This document shows, piece after piece, positions 26,128 through 34,000 of a DNA stretch of 64,000 bases. Each line of letters starts with the position of its first letter. Positions within the stretch are counted from its first letter, which is position 1. Location of the stretch: the NCBI GenBank assembly GCA_016288215.1, contig JAEEYQ010000009.1:1-64000 (forward strand). Direction: 5' to 3'. The stretch is from Lentisphaeria bacterium (GTDB taxonomy: Bacteria > Verrucomicrobiota > Lentisphaeria > Oligosphaerales > Oligosphaeraceae). The notes beneath the pieces are model-generated. The model saw nothing but the letters and a program-made list of their open reading frames with translations, did not search any database and was not told where the DNA came from. The position numbers were made by a program, and so were the translations under genes.

Positions 26128-28179
26128 ATGGCACATAACATCGACAAAGAACTTGAAGAATTCCGCCGGATCATGGAAGTGCCTTCCACCTTTGAGGAAG
26201 GATTCCGCTGGTCCGCCCTTTTCGGCGCCATCTTCGTCGCCCTTCTGATGGTGCCTGGCGCCATCTACATGGGTCTGCTGGCCGGCGCGGGCATCGGTTC
26301 CGCCGCGCAGTGGGTCACCGTCATCCTCTTCATCGAGGTGGCGCGGCGCGCCCACCGCTATCTGAACCGCTCCGAAATCTTCGTCCTCTTCTTCATGGCG
26401 GGGTCCATGATGGGCGTGGCCTCCACCGGCGGCCTGCTGTGGCAGCAGTTCTTCGTCCAAAGCGACGCCGCCGCCGCCAACGGCCTCACCGACCAGCTGC
26501 CCCGCTGGTACGCCCCCGCCATCGAGTCCGACTCCTTCGCCAAACGCACCTTCTTCCACATCGACTGGCTGCCCGCCATCCTCATGATGCTCTTCGGCTC
26601 CTTCGTCGGCGAACTGGCCAACGTCATTTTGGGCTACGGCCTCTTCCGCGTCGCCAGCGACATGGAGAAGCTGCCCTTCCCCATGGCCCCGGTCGGCGCG
26701 CAGGGCATCATGGCCATGGCGGAGGACATTGAGGCGAAGAACGCGAAGGACGCGGAGAACTCATGGCGCTGGCGCGTGTTCGCCATCGGCGGCGCCATCG
26801 GCCTGGCCTTCGGCTCCATCTACCTCTTCCTTCCCGTCATCAGCGGCGCCCTCACGGGAACCGCCATCCAGATCTTCCCCATCCCCTTCTCCGACTTCAC
26901 GGGAAAGACGGGCCAGTACCTTCCCGCCGTCGCCACGGGACTGTCGTGGGACTTCGGCAACATCATCGCGGGCATGGTCATGCCCTTCTTCGGCATGGTG
27001 GGCAGCTTCATCGGCCTGGTCTTCACCATGGTGCTCAACCCCATCCTCTACAACCACGGCATCCTCAGCAACTGGAAATTCGGCGACGACACGGTCTCCA
27101 CCCTCTTCAAGAACAACATCGACTTCTATTTCAGCCTGCATATCGGCATCGCCGTCGCCATCGCGCTGGCGGGCCTCTTCCAGGTTGTCCGCAGCATCAT
27201 CCAAAGCTCGAAGGAGAAGCGGAAGCTGCGCGCCGCGGGGCAGACCAAACGCAACGCGTGGAAGGACATTCCCGCCGGCCGCGGAGACATCAGCCTGTGG
27301 GCCATCATCCTGTGCTACTTCCTGGTCACCAGCGCCTACACCGCCGTCTCCATCTTCCTGCTCTTCTGGCACCACGGCGGCTGGGAGAAGGTCATGGCCA
27401 CGCCGGAAGTCCGCAACGACATCCGCAACGTGTTCATCGTCCTCATCATCTTGGGCTTCGTCTACACGCCCATCATCAGCTACGTGACCGCCCGTCTGGA
27501 GGGCATGGTCGGCCAGGTGGTGGAAGTCCCCATGATCCGCGAGGCCGCCCTCATCCTCAGCGGCTACCATGGCGTCGCCGTCTGGTTCCTCCCGCTGCCC
27601 ATCGCCAACTACGGCGGCATGACCGTCTTCTACCGCCAGTGCGAGCTGACGGGAACGAAATTCACCAGTATCTGGAAGACGAAAATCATCCTCTTCCCGC
27701 TCATCCTCCTCAGTTCCGTCTTCTTCCAGAACTTCATCTGGGGGCTGGACCAGATCCCGTCCGTCGCCTATCCCTACGCGCAGAAGATGTGGGAGCTGAA
27801 CGCCGCCAACTCCTGCATCATGTACTCCTCCACCATGGGCGAGTACTCCATGTTCGAGCAGGCCTTCAACATCGTCTATCTGGGCTACGGCGCCCTCTTC
27901 GGCATCGTGCTCTTCAGTTCCATGAACCTGCTGGGCGCCCCCATCATGATGACCTACGGCGTGGTCCGCGGCCTCGGCCAGAGTCTGCCCCACTCCATCA
28001 TCTCCCAGTTCATCGGGGCCCTCATCGGCCACTTCTACTTCAAGAAGCGCCTGCAGCTGAAATGGCGCCAGTACATCCCCGTGGTGGCCGCCGGCTACTC
28101 CTGCGGCATGGGTCTGATCACCACCGTCGGCGTCGGCGTCACCTTCCTCAGCAAAGCCGTCATCAAACTGTCGTTCTAA
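26128..28179 (+). CDS. OPT-family oligopeptide transporter
   Basis: A 683-aa polytopic membrane protein of the OPT superfamily, importers of oligopeptides or metal-peptide chelates. It begins with a short amphipathic N terminus, then FRWSALFGAIFVALLMVPGAIYMGLLAG (residues 27-54). The conserved core includes SFVGELANVILGYGLFR, the loop ASDMEKLPFPMAPVGAQG typical of OPT proteins, and KFGDDTVSTLFKNNIDFY. About 14-16 membrane segments can be counted. AGGATA lies nine bases before the ATG. It is flanked by the fused permease (21 bases upstream) and a LolD-like ATPase (18 bases downstream), so it belongs to the same operon. OPT proteins are normally proton-coupled and need no ATPase, which makes this neighbourhood unusual. 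Confidence 0.85.
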   Translation: MAHNIDKELEEFRRIMEVPSTFEEGFRWSALFGAIFVALLMVPGAIYMGLLAGAGIGSAAQWVTVILFIEVARRAHRYLNRSEIFVLFFMAGSMMGVASTGGLLWQQFFVQSDAAAANGLTDQLPRWYAPAIESDSFAKRTFFHIDWLPAILMMLFGSFVGELANVILGYGLFRVASDMEKLPFPMAPVGAQGIMAMAEDIEAKNAKDAENSWRWRVFAIGGAIGLAFGSIYLFLPVISGALTGTAIQIFPIPFSDFTGKTGQYLPAVATGLSWDFGNIIAGMVMPFFGMVGSFIGLVFTMVLNPILYNHGILSNWKFGDDTVSTLFKNNIDFYFSLHIGIAVAIALAGLFQVVRSIIQSSKEKRKLRAAGQTKRNAWKDIPAGRGDISLWAIILCYFLVTSAYTAVSIFLLFWHHGGWEKVMATPEVRNDIRNVFIVLIILGFVYTPIISYVTARLEGMVGQVVEVPMIREAALILSGYHGVAVWFLPLPIANYGGMTVFYRQCELTGTKFTSIWKTKIILFPLILLSSVFFQNFIWGLDQIPSVAYPYAQKMWELNAANSCIMYSSTMGEYSMFEQAFNIVYLGYGALFGIVLFSSMNLLGAPIMMTYGVVRGLGQSLPHSIISQFIGALIGHFYFKKRLQLKWRQYIPVVAAGYSCGMGLITTVGVGVTFLSKAVIKLSF

Positions 28180-28197
28180 TCCAAGGGGCTTGATACC

Positions 28198-28923
28198 ATG
28201 AGTCAGGATGTACTAATCAAAGTTGAGCACGTCAACAAGGAGTTCAATCTCGGGAAGACGGTGGTGCATGCCCTAAAGGACATCAACCTGGAGATCTACC
28301 GCGGCGAGTACCTTTCCATCATGGGCCCCTCCGGCTCCGGCAAGAGCACGCTCTTCAACATGATCGGCGCGTTGGACCGCCCCTCCTCCGGCATGGTCAA
28401 CGTGGCCGGCTTCGATTTGACCAAGCTCTCCGCCCGCCAGCTGGCCTATTTCCGCGGCAACCACATCGGCTACGTCTTCCAGGCCTACAACCTCCTTCCC
28501 GCCTATGACGCCATCGGCAACGTCAGCATGCCCCTGCTGTTCAGCGGATGCGACCCTGAAAAGGCCCGTCAGCGCGCTATCGAAGTCCTTGAAATGGTCG
28601 GACTTGGACACCGCCTGACCCATCGGCCGGACGAGATGTCCGGCGGTCAGCAGCAGCGCGTCGCCGTCGCCCGCGCCCTCGCCAACGAGCCCGCCATCAT
28701 TTTGGCGGACGAACCGACCGCCAACTTGGACTTGAACACAGGCGAGGAGATCATCTGCCTCATCCATGATCTCTCCCGCCGCCTCGGCGTCACTGTCGTC
28801 ACCGCCACCCACGACCACAAGATGCTGGACAAGTCCGACCGCATCCTCTGGATCAAGGACGGCGCCGTCGACCGCCTCGAGAAGCGCGCTGACCTGAACA
28901 TCAAGCTCGGTACTGTCAAATAG
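28198..28923 (+). CDS. LolD/MacB-type ABC transporter ATP-binding protein (2)
   Basis: A 241-aa nucleotide-binding subunit with Walker [10 protein letters not shown] (43-51), [27 protein letters not shown], Walker [13 protein letters not shown] and ATHDHK. It is a close relative of the ATPase at 20382, sharing [15 protein letters not shown] and THDHxM. Having two ATPases for two FtsX-type permeases suggests two MacB/Lol-like machines, or a heterodimer, in this locus. It is the last gene of the operon; its stop codon (28921-28923) is immediately followed by an AATTAGGAATT/CTAGAG repeat tract. Confidence 0.92.
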   Translation: MSQDVLIKVEHVNKEFNLGKTVVHALKDINLEIYRGEYLSIMGPSGSGKSTLFNMIGALDRPSSGMVNVAGFDLTKLSARQLAYFRGNHIGYVFQAYNLLPAYDAIGNVSMPLLFSGCDPEKARQRAIEVLEMVGLGHRLTHRPDEMSGGQQQRVAVARALANEPAIILADEPTANLDLNTGEEIICLIHDLSRRLGVTVVTATHDHKMLDKSDRILWIKDGAVDRLEKRADLNIKLGTVK

Positions 28924-29001
28924 TTAGAAATTAGGAATTAGGAATTTTCCTAGTGCCTCTAGAGCTTCTAGTGCCTCTAGAGCCTCTAGAGCTAAGCTAG
29001 C
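28922..29001 (+). repeat. AATTAGGAATT / CTAGAG composite repeat, copy 4
   Basis: Begins within the ATPase stop codon: TTAGAAATTAGGAATTAGG, then CCTAGTGCCTCTAGAGC units repeated, ending in GCTAAGCTAGCCC ten bases before the next gene. No terminator hairpin is visible, so the tract may itself act at the operon boundary. Confidence 0.75.
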
Positions 29002-29011
29002 CCTTCTGCCC

Positions 29012-32000
29012 ATGAGCCGTCTCTGCCTGCTTTTCGCCCTACTGTGCCTTGCCGTCGTCGCGCAACCCGTTTTTCCTGTGGCACAAGGAGTTACAAATCT
29101 TCTGGAGACGGGCTACTATCAAGTCGGCTATCAATCCTACGGCGAAGCCGACGTCCATCTCATGCCCATCGGCTGGGAGCAGCACTTTGAGCAGAAGACA
29201 GGCATCTCCTTCCACTACCGCGATGTCCAAGGCCGACAGTCCCTCCTGCTCCATAGCCCATGGCGGATTGCCGTCGGCAAGACGTGGGTGGATTATAAGC
29301 TGCAGTTTCCTGCCATACAGCCCATCTCCCTTCAGTTCGGCATCTGCATGGGCACCGACGCCGCCACCGACGGCGTCACCTTCAGCGCCTACGCCTTCGA
29401 GCCCGGCCAGTCGGAGCAGACGCTTTTCCGCGAACACTATAACGAACGTCAATGGAAGGACTTCCTGTTTAATCTCGACGCGTTTTCCGGCAAAGTTTGC
29501 ATCCTCCGCTTTCAGGTCGAACCCGGTCCCCAAAACGACCCCTCCTTCGATTTCTCCGACTTCTCCGCCCCTCTCGTCACCATCGGCCCCACCCCGCTGA
29601 ATCAAGCCGCCCATGACACCATGGCGGCGGAATGCACACGCCTTCTGGAGACGAAAGCCATCCGCGCAACCCGTGACCTCCCCCTTAACCACCTCTGGAG
29701 CAACGCGAAAGACGGCATCGTCCCCGGCAACTTGGTGGAGCGCTTCACCAATTCCATCCGCCGTCTTCCGGACGGCGATGGTTGGGAGCTGGCCTACGAA
29801 GGGGAGGACGCCGCCCTCGCCTATCAGTTCCGCCCCGCCACAGGCACGCTGGAGGATTTCACTTTGACCTACAATGGCGGCACCCCCATTCCCGTCGCCA
29901 TCGACGGCGGCCTTTTCTTCGACAAGGAGGCGAAACCGCGAATCGCTTCCGTTGACCAAATTGATGACACCCTTCAGGTTGTAACTTCCTATCTTATTGA
30001 TAATGAAGAACTTACAGCAACATGGCGCTTTTCCGTTCATGGCAAGGCCCTGGTTCTGGACGTGCGTTGCGACAAACCAGGCGCCGCAGGCCTCAATCTG
30101 GGTTCCTGCGGCCCGCTCCGACTTCGCCGCTCCATTCCAATCCCCTACACGGGCTGGAACAGCTGTCATATGCTCCACATGAAATCCGAAGGCCTCTTCA
30201 GCATGCGCCACGTCGACTGGACGCAAAGCGACGCCTCCGAAGCGGACAATGGCATCATCTCCACCTACAGAAAGAAGACCAATGGCACCCGTAACCCGCT
30301 CCACGACGTCGCCTACATCGCCTTCTCCCCTCTGCCGCAAGAGGTCCTGCCCAACATTCCAAATCCCAAGTCCCGTTACCGCAAAGAGTTAGGACCGCTG
30401 ACCATTCTGGACTTCTGGAACGGCGGCATCAACTCCTTCCATTCGGACGCCGCCACGCTGCGCTCCCTGAAGGACAATGGCATCGACCACATCGGCATCA
30501 TCTACCACAACTGGCAACGCTACGGCTATGACGTCAAGCTCCCCGACCACCTTCCCGCCAATCCGCAGTTCGGCGGCGACGACGGCATGAAGGAGCTTAG
30601 CAACGCCGCAAGCTCCTGCAATTACATGTTTTCCCTCCATGAAAACTACATTGACCTCTATCCGGACGCCCCCTCCTACAGGAAGGAAAGCGCAGTGCTC
30701 AACTCGGACGGCTCTTTCTCGAAGGCATGGTTCAACCCGGGCACCGGCGTCCAGAGCTACGGCCTTAAGTGCAACCACGCCATGGACTTCGCCAAGCGAA
30801 ACAGTCCCGCCATCCATGAACGCTACGCCACCACCGCCGCCTATCTGGACGTGCACACCTGTGTCATGCCCTCCCATCAGCTGGACTGCGACGCCACCCA
30901 GCCCATGGCCGCCATCGCCCGCTTCAAGCTGCTGCAGGACTCAAGGCTGTTCGACTACATGCGGCAAGTCCACAAAGGGCCCTTGTTCGGCGAAGGCGGC
31001 TGCCACTTCATCTGGGCAGGCAGGGCCGACGCCGTCGAAGCGCAAGTCAATGACAAAGAGAATCATACGCCATTTCTTGACTTCGATCTGCTGAAAATCC
31101 ACCCGCTCATGCTGAACCACGGCATGGGCTACTATGAACGCTGGCTGAATACCAACCACCGCGACCTGTGGGGAGTCGACGAAACCAGTCCCATGAAGCA
31201 TTTGGACAAATATCGCGCGCAGACCATCGCCTACGGCCATGCGGGCTTTGTTTCCGGCAGCTATGTCAATCATACCCAATGGGTTGCGAAAGAACACCAT
31301 CTGCTGCACGCCGCCCAGCTGCTCTACGGTGACGCGAACCCCGTCCGCATCGAATACGAGGTGGGCGGCCAGCTGGTTCCCGCCGCCGTCGCATTGGCGC
31401 TGCAGCAGACCACGCGCACGAAAGTGACCTACGACAACAGCGCGGAAGTGTGGGTCAACTGGGGCGAAAGCCCCTGGGAGATTCTGCCGAATGTCGTTCT
31501 GCCACAATGGGCTACGTACTGCCGTGGTGGCGACGGCATCTGCGTCAAAACCGCCTTCCCCACGCCAGACGGCCATTTCGCCGACTACGCCCAATGCCCC
31601 GAATACCTCTTCGCGGACGCGCGGACCTCCTTCCACCTTCCCTCCGCCGACATGGTCATCCCCTGCGCCAATGTGTGCATCTCCGATTTCAAGTACTTGG
31701 GCGGCAACAAGATATCACTGACCTACACATGGTATCCCGAATGCAGGCTCTTCCACAACGCTACCTGTTTCGTCCATTTCATCGACAAATTGGACAAAAC
31801 GGACCACGACATCATCTTCCAGCAGGACCACGACCTCCCCGCCAAAACCAAAGAATGGCACCTCGCCACCCCGCTGCAGGACGGCCCCTACACCATCCAG
31901 GTCTCCCCGCAATTGGACAGCTATGAAATCGCCGTCGGCCTCTACAGCTCCATGGGCCGCTATCAGCTGGATAACGAGGCGATGCCCCTTAATCGCTACC

Positions 32001-32431
32001 GTCTCGGCACTCTCGAGCTGACCCGCGACAATGACGGCGCCATCACGGACATCCGTCTTGTCCCCTCCTCTCACACGCCGTCGCTCCGCCTCTGGAACAG
32101 CGCCGAGCAGCAAATGCAGCGCATGAATCCCACAGGAACCATGGTGGACTTCGGCCCCATCGTCACGGACGGCTCCGTCAAAGTCAATCTGGAAGAGAAC
32201 CGTCTCGTCATCTTCCCCTATCCGCGCAACAGGGAATTCACCATCTCTCTGCGGCTGAACCAGTTCCCAAACATTCCCGCCGACGCCGACGCCTTCACCC
32301 TGCGCGCCGCTCCGGAAGGTTCCGCGCAACCCGGCTGCGATGTGCCCTTCACCCTCTCCAAAGACCGTCTTGTCAGCTTCCAACACACTGCCGCACAACA
32401 TAATGGACGATATTTCCTCGCCTGGAAGTAA
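29012..32431 (+). CDS. Large secreted glycosidase-like protein (GH101/DUF5696-like barrel)
   Basis: An 1139-aa exported protein with signal peptide MSRLCLLFALLCLAVVAQPV. The N-terminal ~200 residues form a beta-sandwich, followed by a region resembling a supersandwich (about 230-450) and a TIM-barrel-like core: LTILDFWNGGINS, DHIGIIYHNWQRYGYD, MFSLHENYIDLYPDAPSY, HERYATTAAYLDVHT, GPLFGEGGCHF. The 'D/E-N-Y.D.YPD.P' block and the overall order resemble GH101 endo-alpha-N-acetylgalactosaminidases and DUF5696 proteins; the candidate nucleophile is Asp in AAYLDVHT and the acid/base is Glu in GEGG. The family call is tentative. Four possible 28-bp motif copies lie inside it (29069, 29990, 31490, 31701). 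Confidence 0.6.
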   Translation: MSRLCLLFALLCLAVVAQPVFPVAQGVTNLLETGYYQVGYQSYGEADVHLMPIGWEQHFEQKTGISFHYRDVQGRQSLLLHSPWRIAVGKTWVDYKLQFPAIQPISLQFGICMGTDAATDGVTFSAYAFEPGQSEQTLFREHYNERQWKDFLFNLDAFSGKVCILRFQVEPGPQNDPSFDFSDFSAPLVTIGPTPLNQAAHDTMAAECTRLLETKAIRATRDLPLNHLWSNAKDGIVPGNLVERFTNSIRRLPDGDGWELAYEGEDAALAYQFRPATGTLEDFTLTYNGGTPIPVAIDGGLFFDKEAKPRIASVDQIDDTLQVVTSYLIDNEELTATWRFSVHGKALVLDVRCDKPGAAGLNLGSCGPLRLRRSIPIPYTGWNSCHMLHMKSEGLFSMRHVDWTQSDASEADNGIISTYRKKTNGTRNPLHDVAYIAFSPLPQEVLPNIPNPKSRYRKELGPLTILDFWNGGINSFHSDAATLRSLKDNGIDHIGIIYHNWQRYGYDVKLPDHLPANPQFGGDDGMKELSNAASSCNYMFSLHENYIDLYPDAPSYRKESAVLNSDGSFSKAWFNPGTGVQSYGLKCNHAMDFAKRNSPAIHERYATTAAYLDVHTCVMPSHQLDCDATQPMAAIARFKLLQDSRLFDYMRQVHKGPLFGEGGCHFIWAGRADAVEAQVNDKENHTPFLDFDLLKIHPLMLNHGMGYYERWLNTNHRDLWGVDETSPMKHLDKYRAQTIAYGHAGFVSGSYVNHTQWVAKEHHLLHAAQLLYGDANPVRIEYEVGGQLVPAAVALALQQTTRTKVTYDNSAEVWVNWGESPWEILPNVVLPQWATYCRGGDGICVKTAFPTPDGHFADYAQCPEYLFADARTSFHLPSADMVIPCANVCISDFKYLGGNKISLTYTWYPECRLFHNATCFVHFIDKLDKTDHDIIFQQDHDLPAKTKEWHLATPLQDGPYTIQVSPQLDSYEIAVGLYSSMGRYQLDNEAMPLNRYRLGTLELTRDNDGAITDIRLVPSSHTPSLRLWNSAEQQMQRMNPTGTMVDFGPIVTDGSVKVNLEENRLVIFPYPRNREFTISLRLNQFPNIPADADAFTLRAAPEGSAQPGCDVPFTLSKDRLVSFQHTAAQHNGRYFLAWK
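29990..30017 (+). repeat. 28-bp palindromic motif, copy inside GH101-like gene
   Basis: TATCTTATTGATAATG then AAGAACTTACAG; the centre TTATTGATAAT matches the intergenic copy at 20343. It encodes YLIDNEELT with att, aat, ctt and aca codons. Confidence 0.5.
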
Positions 32432-32790
32432 TGCCGCCAAACGCCTCCCCAGACATGGACGCAACAGCCCAAAATCGTTATCATTTCCGTAGATATTTGG
32501 TGTTGCGACCCGCTGTGGAAGCGGAAGCCGTGTCCGGGCGCGAGTTTCGTGCATCTGGGTTAGCGATTTCTTAATTTAGAACTGGCCATGGACTTTTTCT
32601 AGTCAATTCGTTCTTTTTATCGGATAGTAGTGAAATTCAGCAAAAAAACACGCTGGGCTCTTGTTTTTTCTCGAAAGTTTCGTATAATTATAGATGTGTG
32701 GTGGAAAAAATAATGTCCCCTGTTTCGCCGAAAAATTCGGGGAGGGGTGTTTTGAAGCCGCAAATCACTAATAGAAAGGTATTTACAACA
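32432..32790. other. 359-base intergenic region with promoter for the orphan prepilin
   Basis: No gene. The only clear signals are the promoter at 32661-32688 and a possible copy of the 28-bp motif (32761-32788) that ends two bases before the prepilin ATG and overlaps its AAAGGT ribosome-binding site. Confidence 0.5.
32661..32688 (+). promoter_or_regulatory. Sigma70-type promoter of the orphan prepilin gene
   Basis: -35 TTGTTT (32661-32666), 16-base spacer, -10 TATAAT (32683-32688). Transcription would start near 32695, giving a leader of about 95 bases. Confidence 0.6.
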
Positions 32791-33534
32791 ATGAAAAAGG
32801 CATTCACCCTCATCGAACTGCTGGTCGTCATCGCCATCATCGCCATTCTGGCAGGCATGCTGCTGCCCGCGCTGGCCAAAGCCAAACAGAAGGCCATGGC
32901 CGTCAACTGCATGTCCAATCTGAAAGGCTCCATGGAATCCATGATGCTCTACATGGACGACTACAGCGGCGCCGCCATTCGCTACATGGCGTCGGCGAGA
33001 ACCATTAATGGAGTGGCCCAAAACAACGCCTACACTCAGAGCTCCTGGGCCATCCATCTGATGGCCACCGGCTACATTGAGGAAAGCTCCCCCATCGTGA
33101 AATGCCCCGTGACCATCACATGGAAATCCATTGTGGAAACTCAGATCGCCTCCTGCCAGATTTACGGCTGCCTCAACTGGAACGACCTGAAAAACACCGT
33201 TCTCGGCCGCGTGGACTCCCCCATCCTGACCGTTTGGTGGAACACCCTGCGGATCAAGAACCCCTCCAATTTCATCATGTTCGGCGATGACTACTATCCC
33301 GTTCAGCGCAGCTCATGGGTGAATGTGAACGTGTCGGCGAACAACGGCGCGGACCAGCCCTACTACCATGCCCTCCACAATGAGCGCTGCAACATGGCCT
33401 TCGTCGATGGCCATGCCACCTCCCTCGCCGGCGGTGACCTGCTCTCGGCCGCCAGCAAGATTGAATTCACGAATTTCACCAGCGGCGTCTACTTCTTCCC
33501 GCAGGACGCCAACGTCGTCATCAACTTCAGATAG
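32791..33534 (+). CDS. Orphan prepilin-type protein with H-x9-DG motif
   Basis: A 247-aa protein. The start at 32791 gives the leader MKKA then [20 protein letters not shown], the canonical prepilin helix with Glu +5 and Ala at -1; an upstream in-frame ATG at 32698 would add 31 non-leader residues. The family signature follows: [29 protein letters not shown], and [13 protein letters not shown] near the C terminus, an exact H-x9-DG motif. Such single prepilin-like genes with their own promoter and terminator are abundant in Lentisphaerae and Planctomycetes, with unknown function, possibly as surface proteins. It is far from the pseudopilin operon and monocistronic, with a terminator at 33565. 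Confidence 0.88.
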   Translation: MKKAFTLIELLVVIAIIAILAGMLLPALAKAKQKAMAVNCMSNLKGSMESMMLYMDDYSGAAIRYMASARTINGVAQNNAYTQSSWAIHLMATGYIEESSPIVKCPVTITWKSIVETQIASCQIYGCLNWNDLKNTVLGRVDSPILTVWWNTLRIKNPSNFIMFGDDYYPVQRSSWVNVNVSANNGADQPYYHALHNERCNMAFVDGHATSLAGGDLLSAASKIEFTNFTSGVYFFPQDANVVINFR

Positions 33535-33564
33535 TTTGCTGACAACAAGTTAGGGATTTCCCAT

Positions 33565-33606
33565 GGTCCTGTAGGCTGATGGCCTGCAGGACCGTTTCGT
33601 TTTTTG
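33565..33606 (+). terminator. Intrinsic terminator of the orphan prepilin gene
   Basis: GGTCCTGTAGGC (33565-33576) pairs with GCCTGCAGGACC (33582-33593; one G-U pair), followed by the T-rich GTTTCGTTTTTT. Confidence 0.88.
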
Positions 33607-33862
33607 AGGAGGGGGAAGACGGACGGGAGGAAGGAAAAGCGGGACGAGGGACAGGAGACGGGAGACGGGAGGAAGGGGAAAGTGAGACGAGAGACACAAG
33701 GAGACAAGAAGAGTGAAAAAGTAACGTTTCATCAGTGATTTACGCGTCTCCCGTCTCACGTCCAAGTCATTGCGTCTCCCGTCTCACGTTCCTGTCTCTC
33801 TCGTCTCCCGTCTCTCGTCTCTCGTCCAAGTCCTCCCGTCTCCAGTCTCTCGTCCCTCGTCA
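33607..33862. repeat. GGGAGAC / GTCTCCC simple repeat, inverted arms
   Basis: The left arm (33607-33716) is built of GGGAGACGG, GACGAGA and similar units; the right arm (33746-33862) of GTCTCCCGTCTC, GTCTCTCGTC and GTCCAAGTC units, roughly the reverse complement. The centre AGTAACGTTTCATCAG leads into GATTTACGCG and recurs, with the following GTCTC units, at 38204-38300. Confidence 0.75.
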
Positions 33863-34000
33863 CAAGGGGCATTAAATTCATTGCAATTGTGGTTTCTGCG
33901 GGTCGCGGGAGTTGCCCTTTGAATCACGCCGATTATAGTAAAGCCATCATATTCCCCTTTCGCATGGGCTCCATTCACTTTTACATCATAAAGGAAGATA

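Larger units (their letters stand above)
33535..34000. other. 466-base intergenic region with terminator and GTCTCCC repeats
   Basis: Holds the prepilin terminator (33565-33606), a purine-rich arm (33607-33716), a central motif (33718-33745) and a pyrimidine-rich arm (33746-33862). The last ~140 bases lead to the DUF4838 gene, with AAGGAAG just before its ATG. No gene seen. Confidence 0.6.

Noticed and set aside
33607-33862. CRISPR array
   Set aside because: Units are 6-8 bp and irregular with no unique spacers, so it is simple-sequence repeat.
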